Positions 49,401-61,400 of a stretch of 64,000 nucleotides of DNA are shown here, one piece after another. The notes under the pieces were generated by a model, which was given only the letters and a program-made list of their open reading frames with translations, was not told where the DNA came from and made no database searches. The stretch spans positions 107,622,615-107,686,614 of the forward strand of contig NW_023603184.1 of assembly GCF_014898055.3 (NCBI RefSeq). Reading direction: 5' to 3'. This stretch comes from Talpa occidentalis. Lineage: Eukaryota > Chordata > Mammalia > Eulipotyphla > Talpidae. Positions within the stretch are counted from its first letter, which is position 1; the number at the start of each line of letters is the position of its first letter. Made by a program: the position numbers and the translations under genes.

Positions 49401-52400
49401 AGACCACTTAAGTGACACTGACTTCCTTGTGATATTCGTGACTTCAGGTTGTCTTGGAGGGTCACAAGGATCTCTTGCAGGGACTGGTTCACAAGATTTA
49501 CTGCATTTACCGATTCCAGCAATATTCTCAGCGTATACACGGTACTCATACATCAGTCCTTCATCAAGGCCAGAAACTTTCATTTGAGTATCAGCAATGG
49601 GGATTTTATTTGCTTTTGTCCAAAGAATGCTACTTCTTTCTTTGTACTCGAGGTGATAGCCAATTACTTGACTTCCTCCATCATTAACTGGCACTTGCCA
49701 GCTTACAATCATGGTGGATTTTGTGGCATGCACAACTTTAGGAGTACCGGGAGGACCTGGGGGACTGAATGGATACTCTGCAACCACAGCTGAAGATTCA
49801 CTGTAGGAGCTCTTTCCATAGCGATTTTCTGCACAGACACGGAACTGATACTCAGTTCCTGTTATTAGACGAATTATTTTAATTGATGTTCTTGCAACTG
49901 CTTGTGAAACTACCTGCCATGTTGTAGAAGTGGTCACTCTCTTTTCAACGATGTAATTGCTTATTTGGCAGCCACCATCATATTCTGGAGGATTCCAAGA
50001 AATGGTTACATTGTCACAACTAACCTCATCAATACGAATAGGTCCTGGAGGACCTGGTCTGTCAAGGACAATTACAGTAATTGGAGCTGTTATGGATCCA
50101 GCACTATTTGAAACACATAATTCATAAGTTCCAACATCTTCCCTTGAAGCTTCCTTAATAGATAGTGATGTTACAGTCTTTGAAGAGGAAACATTGACCC
50201 TAGTTGTCTCTTTAAGGATCTGACCATCTTTTTTCCAGCTTATGGTAGCTTGAGGTCGTCCTTTAAACGGAACATCGATCTTAAGTTGGTCTCCAGCCTT
50301 TACATTGAAAGTACTGAAAGGAAGCTCAATCGAAGGCTTTATTTCAATATCCCTTGCAATCACTGGCACGCCAAGTTGTCTTGGATCACTTCTTCCTTTT
50401 TCATTAACTGCAGCAACCCTGAAGATGTACTCTTCTCCTGAAGTTAGGCCAGAAATAGTAGCTTCTAGAGTCTTAACTTGTGTGCAAGTGCTCCATTTTT
50501 CACTCCCTTTTGTCTGCATTTCAATTACATAACCAGTAATTTTGCTGCCACCATCACTTTCTGGTTTCTCCCATTTAATTGTAGCTGTGTTACGGGTCAC
50601 ATCAACAAGAGTAACTCTTCCAGGTGGGAGGGGTGGTTCAGAAGCTTTAACGGGTTCAGTTGTTTCAGCTGGCAAACCAATTCCATATTCATTGGCAGCT
50701 AAGACTCGGAAGTAATAAGAACAGCCTTCTTGTAGATTTTCAATTTTAAAAGTGTTCTTTGTGCAATTGTTTGTAATAGTGGCATATGCTTTTCTTGTGG
50801 TTTCTCGTTTTTCAACAATGTAGTTTGTAATCTTAGCTCCACCATCAATAAGTGGCGGTTCCCAAGATAGTGTGACTGAGTCTTTCTTCACTTCTCTTAC
50901 AGTCAAATTCTCAGGGGCACTTGGTGAGTCAAGAACTCTGACATTAACAAAAACTGTTTTGGAGCCACTGTTATTTTCTAGTGTCAGGTTATACCTACCA
51001 CTGTCAAATCTGGTTACATTATCAATCACCAACATAGTGTATGAGCTGGTCACCTCAATCTGGGCCCTCTCAGTGAGAACGCCATCAGCCTTTTCCCATT
51101 TAACTTCAGGTTCTGGTCGGCCTCTGATAGTGACAAATAAGCGTAAGGTAGCACTTGCACGCAGAATGACCACCTTTCTGAGATCAGCATCAAGTTCTAT
51201 TTCTGGTGGCTCTAGCCTCTCTTTAGCAACAACTGAACCAGGTATAGTTGCAGGCTCACCTACACCTTCTGAATTGATGGCACAAATACGGAAGTTATAC
51301 TCATTGTTTTCTTTAAGCTTGGTAACTGTGAACTGCTTTCCTTGTAATCCTGTGGGTGGAGTGCAGGTTGTCCATTCATCAGCAGTGGCTTCTTTGACCT
51401 CAACAATGTAACCCTTAACAGGTGCACCACCATCATAAATTGGTTTATTCCATGCCAAGGAGACAGAAGACCTGGAAGAGTCTGTCACTTTTGGATTACT
51501 TGGTGGACCTGGTGGATACAGAGCATCACAGGCACGATAGAAAACAGATGGCTCACTGGCTTCACCCACACCAGCTGCATTTTCAGCAGAAACTCTGAAT
51601 TCATAGGAATGACCTTCAGTAAGACCAGTTACCCTGAATCGAAGATCTGTCAGTGTTTTCTTGTTGCACTTGGTCCACCTAATGCCTTCCTTATCTCGTT
51701 TTTCAAGAATGTACCCTTCAATTTCAGCACCTCCGTCATCCACTGGGCGTGCCCATGTTACTATCATGGAATCTTTGGTGATCGCTGAGACTTCAGGTGT
51801 TGAAGGAGGACCTGGTGTTTTGTAAGGATTGCAAGCGATGACGGGCTCGGATTCCAAGGGCTCTCCAATTCCATATTTATTCACAGCCATGACACGGAAA
51901 ATATACTCATTACCAGGGAGAAGTTTAGTGACTTTGTAGTTAAGGGCTTGTACTTCAGTCGAAACCTGGGTCCAGGAGAGTCTGCTTGTCTCTCTCTTTT
52001 CAATGATGTAATGTGATATATTAGCACCACCATCTTGCAAAGGTGGGTTCCATGCCAGGTAACATTTTTCAGCAGTAACCCCAGATACTCGTAGAGGCCC
52101 TTCAGGGGGCCCTGGTCTGTCAAGTACCTTTACAGTGATTGGTATTGATTTTGTTCCACCAACATTGCTGAGTTTCAGAATATATTGTCCTCCATCAGTA
52201 CGTATGCAGTCTTTGACAACCAGAGTTGTTTTCTGAATAGTAGACTTAATTTCCATCCTTGCAGTTGTTTCTTCAAGCTCTTTTCCATCTTTTGACCAAA
52301 CGATTTCAGGGATAGGTTTGCCTCGGATATCAGCTTCAAGGACAAAAGTCTCTCCTGCATGAACAGTGATGACATCTCTATATTTTGGATCCAGTGAGGC

Positions 52401-55400
52401 ATTTGGTGCATCGATTTCATCCCTTGCAGTAATGGCACCAGTGCTCTCAGATGGCTCACTAAAATTGCCAGCTGCATTTCTTGCAATTACTCTAAATTCA
52501 TACCTTTGGTCTTCTACAAGGCCACTCACTGTAAATTCAGTTTCTAGTACGTTGGTAAAGCTGGCTTTCATCCAGCGGCCATCAGGTAGATCTTTCTTTT
52601 CTACTATATAACCTGTTATTTTGCTACCACCATCATAGACAGGTTTCTTCCATTTCAGTGTGACATTGTTTCTTGTAATAACAATGGCTTCAGGGCGCCC
52701 AGGTGGGTCACAAGGATCCCGAGCAACGTAGCATTCTGACACTTTGCTAGGCTTGCCGATGCCAACAATATTTTCAGCAGAAACTCTGAACTCATACTCA
52801 AGGCCTTCATCAAGCCCACTTGTTTTGAATTTTGTGTCTTGAATGGGAGTCTTATTTAGTTTGATCCATAAAATGCTGTTCTTTTCTTTCTGTTCTAGAT
52901 GGTAGCCAATAACTTTGCTACCTCCATCGTTAACTGGCTCATGCCATTGCACAACCATTTGCTCTTTTGACAGTGATGTCACAAAAGGAGTTCCAGGTGG
53001 TCCAGGAACTTTAAATGGATATTGTACAACAACTGGTTTTGAATCTAGAGGAACACTTTTTCCATACCTGTTTTCCGCAAAAATTCTAAACTGGTACTCA
53101 TTGCCTGTTTTCAGCTTGGTTACTTTAATTGTTGTTCTTGCAACTGTTGCTGATACTATATGCCAAGTGGTGGTGGTTGTATCACGTTTCTCTACAATAT
53201 AGTTGCTTATTTGACAGCCGCCAGTATAAGTTGGAGGTTCCCAAGATATGACTACGAAGTCTGCACTAACTTCATCAAACCGAACTGGTCCAACCGGAGG
53301 TCCAGGCTTTTCCAAAATGATAATACTGAGATTTTCTGTTGCTGTACCTGCACTGTTTGTTGCTGTTATGCTGTATTTTCCGAAGTCATCTTTGTTACTT
53401 TCTTTAATGTGCAAAATAGTTGAAGTAGCTGTTTCCTCAACATTCACTCTTGTTGTCTGTTTAAGAGGTTCACCATCTTTGTCCCATGAAATTTTAGGTC
53501 TTGGTCTGCCAATAACTGGAATTTCAATTTTAAGATCTTCTCCAGCTTGGATGCTATATGTATTAAATGGTAATTTAAAACTAGGCTGTATAGTCAAGTC
53601 CTTGGCTATGACAGGCACTCCAAGCACTCTGGGATCACTTTTTCCTTTCTCGTTGTAAGCTTTGACACGGAACTGATATTCTTGTCCAGAACTCAAACCA
53701 GTAACAACTGCATTGCAGACTTTGGATTCAGCCACAACACTCCATTTTTCAGTTCCTTTGGGCTGCATTTCAACAACATAGCCCAGGACCCTGCTTCCAC
53801 CATCATGTTCAGGTTTCTCCCACATAAGGGAAGCACTGGTCTGCGACACATCAGTGAGCGTGACCTTTCCAGGTGGGGAAGGAGGTTCAGCAGCTTTCAC
53901 AGCATCGGCAGTTTCCACTGGAACACCAACTCCAAATTCATTTTCAGCCATAACTCTAAAGTAATAAATGGCTCCTTCTGTAAGATTCTCAACTTTAAAA
54001 CTTGTTTTGCTGCATTTACTGCTCACATTAGCATATGCTTTTCTGGTTGACTCACGCTTGTCAATAACATAGTTCTTGACCTTTGCACCTCCATCAATGA
54101 TGGGTGGTTCCCATACCAAAAGGACAGAATCCTTTTTCACCTCTTTGACTGTCAAATTCTGTGGTGGTCCTGGGGTGTCCAGAACTTTTACAGTTACAAA
54201 AGCAGATTTAGATCCGCTGCTGTTTTCCAGCTTGAGAATATATTTTCCAGCGTCATTTCTATCACAGTTATCTATTGAGAGCTGAGTGAAGTTTGTTCCC
54301 TTTTCAATTTGGACCTTATCTGTGAAATCACCTTCTTCTCGAGACCAGGTGATCTCAGGTGTTGGACGGCCCTTGAATGGGATGTGAATCCTGGCAGATC
54401 CACCAGCTCTTACAATGATTCCTTTCCGTAATTCAGAGTCAAGGTCAAGTTCAGGTGCTTCAAGTTTATCTTCTGGTTTCACAGTACCAGGAATTGGTGC
54501 AGGTTCACCTAACCCGGCTTTATTCAGGGCACACACTTGTATTTTATACTCTTGGTGTTCAGTGAGTTTTGCAATTTCAAAGCGAGTGACTCTCAGGCCA
54601 GTCTGTGGGGTAACTATTTGCCATTCCTCCTCTTCTGCTTTACACATTTCTACTACGTATCCCAGGATCTCACTGCCACCATCATAGATGGGTTTGCTCC
54701 AGGCAAGTGTAATTGAACTTTTGGTGGTATCTACAATATGTGCATTGGTGGGTGGGCCAGGTTTGAACACAGGATCACAAGCCTTGTAATAAACTGTAGC
54801 TGGACTTGGTTCTCCAACTCCAGCAGCATTTTCTGCAGAGACTCTAAACTCATATTCGTGATCTTCTGTTAATCCTGTTACTCTTAGACGCAAATCTGTA
54901 ATGCGACGTTTATTACATTTTATCCACCTAATGCCACTTCTGTCTCTTTTCTCTACAATGTAACCAATAATCTCACTTCCACCATCACTATCTGGACGAT
55001 TCCAACAGACGGTCATGGAGTCCTTGGTAATGTTGGTGATTTCCAAGCTTTTTGGTGGTCCGGGAAGTACAAATGGATTTTTCATTAGTACTGGTGCAGA
55101 TTCCAAAGGCTCTCCAACACCATATTTGTTGACAGCCATTATACGGAAGATATACTCATTTCCTTCTAAGAGTTTGGTAACTTTCAGAGAATTGGTGACA
55201 ACTTCTGAAGACACAATGGTCCAGGCAAGTCGACTTGTTTCTCTCTTTTCAACAACATAGTGAGAAATATCACTACCACCATCCTGAAGTGGGGGAGACC
55301 ATGTTAAAGTGCATTTTTCAGAAGTGACTCCCGTAACCTGGACTGGCCCTTCTGGAGGTCCTGGTCTATCTAATACTTTCACATTTACTGGGAATGATTT

Positions 55401-58400
55401 AGAACCTGCAACATTGGAAGCTCGTAAAATATACTGTCCACCATCAATTCTGATGGCATCCTTTATAATAAGTAAAGCCTTGAAGTCTGTGTTCTTTATT
55501 TCACATCTAGCAGATTCTTCAACTTCCTTATCTCCTCTTAACCATTCAATGGTGGGTAGGGGCTTCCCATGAACATCAGCCTCAAGCCTGAATGTTTCTC
55601 CAGCATTTACCACAATTGTGTCTCTGAATTTTGGATCCATTGAAATTCTTGGGAGTTCAACCTCATCTTTGGCAGTTATTGGTCCAGTACTGTCAGAAGG
55701 TTTACTTATTGTACCAGCTGCATTCTTTGCAATGACTCTGAATTCATATCTTTGATCTTCAGTAAGACCTGACACAGTGAATTGAGTTTCAATGACATTT
55801 GTGAAGCTGGCTTTCATCCAACGGCCCTCAGGTAAATCACGTTTCTCTACAATGTAACCTGTGATCATACTTCCACCATCATATACTGGTTTGGTCCATT
55901 GTAAAGTGATTTCATTTCTTTTGACTATTATTGCTTCTGGGGTTCCTGGTGGGTCGCAGGGATCTCTGGCTACATAGCATTCAGAATTCTTGCTTGCTTT
56001 GCCTATGCCAACAATATTTTCAGCATAGACTCTGAATTCATATTCAATGCCCTCTTCCAGATTGAGTGCTTTAAACTGGGTGTCATGGATAATAGTTTTG
56101 TTGACTTTTGTCCATAAAATACTGTTTCTTTCCTTCCTTTCAAGGTGGTAACCTATGACTGGACTTCCACCATTATTGATTGGCTCATGCCACTGTATAA
56201 CCATGGAGTCTTTGGAAATGGCTGTGGCAAATGGTGTGCCTGGAGGGCCTGGTTCTTTGTAGGGATATTGAGCTACAATCGGATCAGACTCCAAAGCAAA
56301 GCTTTGTCCATATCTATTTTCAGCAAATATTCTGAATTGGTATTCTGTACCAGTTTTCAGTTTGGTCACTTTAAGTGTAGTTCTGGCAACGGTAGCAGAA
56401 ACAACGTCCCATACTGTGGAGGTTGTATCTCTTTTGTGAACAATGTAGTTGGTGATTTGGCAGCCTCCTGTATATAATGGAGGGTTCCAAGATAATGTAA
56501 TACTTTCAGCACTGACTTCATCAAATTTAACAGGTCCTTTTGGAGGATCAGGTTTATCTAGAGTTATAATTTCGATGGATGCTGTTTTCTGGCCAACAAT
56601 ATTGGCAACTGTGATTCCATAATGTCCACCATCATCCTTGTGAGTTTCTTTAATACTGAGGACAGTGAGGTCAAGTGAATCTGTAACATTGATTCTTGTG
56701 GTCTGCTTCAGTGGAACACCATCTTTAGTCCATGTGATGGTTGGTTTAGGGCGTCCAGAAATTGGCACTTCTATTTTCAAATCTTGCCCAACTTGTACAC
56801 TGTAACTGTTGAAATCTGGTCTTACGTCTGGCTCAATGACCAGATCTTTGGCAACTATTGGAACTGCCAGGGACCTAGGATCACTTCTTCCCTTTTCATT
56901 TACAGCAACAACTCTAAAAAGATATTCTTCTCCTTGAGTTAGGTTGGTAATTACTGCTTCCAGGTTCTTTACTCGAGCACACTCTGACCACTTTTCACTG
57001 TGTTTAGCCTGCATTTCCACAATATACTGAATGATTTTACTGCCACCATCGTGTTCAGGCTTTGTCCAACTCAAAGAGACACTGTTTCTGGTGACATCAT
57101 CCACAGTAATTTTTCCTGGAGGTTGTGGGACTTCTGCAACTTTAATTGGATCAGCTGTGCGGGCAGGAAGGCCGATACCATACTCGTTCTCAGCCGTGAC
57201 TCTAAAGTAATAGCTGCAACCTTCTTGGAGTTGTTCAATTTTCCAAGAATTCTTATGGCAATTTGTTACAACGGCAGCATATGATTTTCTTGTGGCTTCA
57301 CGTTTTTCAACAATGTAATTTTTAATTTTGGATCCACCATCCAACAAAGGAGGTTCCCATGTAATTGACACTGAATCTTTAGTGATTTCTGTGACTTTCA
57401 GGTTAACAGGTGGACTTGGTGTGTCCAGGACTCTCACAGTAACAAAGGCAGACTTTGTTCCACTGCTATTTTCTAATGTGAGAGTATATTTTCCACTGTC
57501 ATATCGGTTGACATTTTCAAGAACAAGAGAGGTGAAGCTGCTAGTGACATCAATTATAGCTGCATCTCGGATTTCACCATCCACTTTTCCCCATTTAACT
57601 TCTGGTGTGGGACGACCTTTAATAGGAACAAAGAGCCTTAGGGATCCTCCCGCCCTTATATTTATAATTTTCCTGAGTTCTAGGTCAAGATCAATGTCTG
57701 GCGCTTCCAATTTTTCTTCAACTATTACAGGTCCAGGGACATCGGCATGCTCGCCAACTCCTGCTTTATTAACAGCACAGATACGGAAGTTGTATTCATG
57801 CTTTTCCAGTAGCTTCTCTACTTCGATATTTGTTCTGTTGATACCAGTTGGTGGAGTGCACATTGTCCATTCGCCATCGCTCACATCACATTTTTCCACA
57901 ATGTATCCTTGGATTTCACAGCCACCATCATATATTGGTTTGCTCCAAGACAGGAAAACAGAAGATCTGGTAATATCTGTCACTTTGGGATTGTTTGGAG
58001 GTCCTGGTTTGTAAATAGGATCACAAGCCTTTTGGTATGCAGATGGGGGGCTTGGTTCACTAAGTCCAGCAGCATTCTCAGCTGAGACCCTGAACTCATA
58101 ATTGTGATTTTCTATGAGTCCAGTTACTCTCAAGCGCAATTCCCCAATCAGACGTTTGTGGCATCGTGTCCATCGAATGCCCTCTTTATCACGTTTCTCA
58201 AGCACATAGCCAAGAATTTCGCTGCCACCATCAGATGCTGGTCTTTCCCATACAACAATCATTGAATCCTTGGTCACTGTTGTGACTTCTGGAGCCTTTG
58301 GGGCATCTGGTACGACAAATGGATTCTTGGCAATGATTGGCTCCGATTCAAGAGGCTCTCCAACACCGTATTTGTTTACAGCCATTACACGGAAGAGATA

Positions 58401-61400
58401 TTCATTGCCTTCAAGAAGCTTAGTAACTTTGCAGCTGAGAATTTGCACATTTGCGTCGACCACAGTCCAAACCAAGCGGCTGGTTTCTCTTCTTTCCACA
58501 ACATAATTTATGATATCACTCCCGCCATCCTGCAGTGGGGGTTTCCACGCCAGTGTGCATTTTTCTGCTGTAACTCCCGATATAACAATGGGTCCTTCGG
58601 GTGGCCCTGGTCTATCAAGAACTTTGACATTTATAGTAACTGATCTCTCTCCTGCGACATTTTTGGCCTTCAATATGTAATTTCCACTGTCAACACGTAC
58701 CGCATCTTTTACACTCAGACTGGTGGCAAAGTCAGTGCTCTTGATTTCTAGTCGAGCTGTGTTTGAAAGCTCCTGATCACCTTTAATCCACTGAGTGGTT
58801 GGTATTGGTTTGCCATAAATTTCTGCATCAATCTTAAATAACTCACCAGCATGAACCACAATTGTGTCTTTGTATTTTGGATCCATAGTTATTCGTGGTG
58901 GCTCTATCTCATCTCTTGCTGTAATTGCTCCCGTGCTTTCTGAAGGCTCACTAAATACTCCCGCGGCATTTCGAGCGATAACACGGAACTCATATCTGTG
59001 ATCTTCCACTAGGCCAGTCACTTCAAATTGAGTATCAATGACATTTGTAAAACTGGCTTTCATCCAGCGGCCCTCGGGCAATTCTTTCTTCTCAACAATA
59101 TACCCAGTGATCTTGCTTCCACCATCATAGGCGGGCTTCTTCCACTGAAGAGTCACTGAATTCCGTGTGACAATGATTGCTTCTGGCCGCCCTGGTGGGT
59201 CACATGGGTCACGAGCTATGTAGCATTCTGATGCTTTACTTGGCTTGCCTATTCCCACGATATTCTCTGCAGAGACTCTAAATTCATATTCAATGCCTTC
59301 GTCGAGGCCAGTTGCTTTAAACTTGGTTTGAGGGATAGGTGTCTTATTCAATTTAACCCAGAGGATGCCATTTCTTTCTTTGCGTTCTAGATGATAACCA
59401 ATGACTTTGCTACCTCCATCGCTGACTGGCTCATTCCAGTGTACTTCCATGCTGTCCTTGGTGGAGACAGTGACAAATGGTGTGCCAGGAGGACCAGGAA
59501 CTTTGAATGGATACTGGGCTACAATAGGCTCTGAATTGAGGTAGGTACTCTTCCCATATCTGTTCTCAGCAGCAATTCTAAACTGATACTCACAGCCAGT
59601 CTTTAACCTGCAAGCCTTTATTGTTGTCCTTGCAACAGTAGCTGATACAATTTGCCAGGTGGTTGTGGAAGTGTCCCGCTTCTCCACAATGTAATTATTG
59701 ATAGAACTTCCACCATCATACTTGGGTGGACCCCAGGAAAGAGTAATACTGTCAGCTGTCACTTCATCCATTTTAACTGGTCCAGTGGGAGGTCCAGGCT
59801 TGTCAAGAACAATAACATTAAGGATTTCAGTAGCTTCGCCAGCCGAGTTAGTCAGTTTAACTGTGTAATGTCCAACATCTTCTCGGCAGGCCTCCTTTAT
59901 CGTCAATACTGTGTTATTTTCTGTGCTTTCTGCATTTACTCTAGTTGTCTGCTTCAGTGGTACATCTTCTTTATGCCAAGTTACAGCTGGTGGGGGGCGA
60001 CCAATAAATGGTACATCAACTTTTAGGTCTTCACCTGCCAGTACAGTGAAAGTGTTGAACAGGAGTTTGAAGGCTGGGGCAATGACAAGGTCTTTGGCAA
60101 TTACTGGCACACTAAGTTGTCTAGGATCACTGATGCCTTTTTCATTCTGAGCCGAAACACGGAAAGAGTATTCTTCACCCTGAATCAGTCCAGTTATAGT
60201 GGCTTCAGTGACTTTGACTGTGGCACATGTGACCCACTTGTCACTGCCCTTGCTTTGCATCTCTACAATGTAGCCTAGAATTCGGCTGCCTCCATCATGC
60301 TCTGGTTTCTCCCAAGAGAGTGTCACACTATTTCTTGTGACATCCAGCAAAGTGATTTTTCCTGGAGGAAGAGGTCGTTCTGATGCCTTCACGGATTCTG
60401 CAGTCTCGGCAGGCAGACCAATGCCATATTCGTTTTCAGCGAGAACCCTGAAATAATAACTACAGCCTTCTTGAAGTTGGTCTACCTTCCAGGAAGTCTT
60501 GTGGCAATTTGTTGCAACAGTTGAATATGCTTTTCTTGTTGATTCCCGTTTTTCAACAATATAGTTCTTTATTTTTGAGCCTCCATCAAGAAGGGGTGGC
60601 TCCCATGTCAGTGTGACAGATGTCTTAGTGACCTCCTTTATCTTCAGATTCTGTGGAGGGCCTGGTGTGTCTAGCACTCTAACATTGACAAAAGCAGACT
60701 TGCTGCCTGAGCTGTTTTCTACAGTGAGCATGTATTTGCCACTGTCAAATCTGTTTACATTTCCAACAATGAGCAAGGTATAAGAGCTTGTGGATTCAAT
60801 GCTAGCTTTGTCTAAAGACTCTCCATGTTCCCGGGTCCACTTCACCTCAGGTGCAGGCCTTCCTTTGATTGGAACAAAAAGCCTCAGGGTGCAACATGCT
60901 CTTATGGTAACTACTTTTCGTAGATCAGCATCCAGTTCAATCTCTGGAGGCAGCATCCTCTCTTCAGCCTTCGGAGTTCCAGGAACAAGTGCGGGTTCCC
61001 CAATTCCTTCAGAATTCATGGCATAGATACGGATTTTGTATTCTTGATTTTCTTTGAGGCCGGTGATGGTGTAAGAAGTTGCCTTAAGCCCAGCTGGTGG
61101 AGTGACAATCTTCCATTCATCTTCCTCTGGCAGGGCGATCTCAACCATGTACCCAGTGATTTCTGAGCCACCATCATAGATAGGTTTATTCCATGCAATT
61201 GAAATGGAGGATCTGCTTGTGTCTAGAACACGTGGGTTACCTGGTGGACCGGGTTTAAACACAGTGTCACAAGCTTTATAAAATGGACTGGTAGCACTTG
61301 GTGCACTGATTCCAGCAGCGTTTTCAGCCATAATCCTGAACTCATATTCATGACCTTCTGTCAGTCCGGACACTTTATATCTTAAATCAGTAACAGTTTT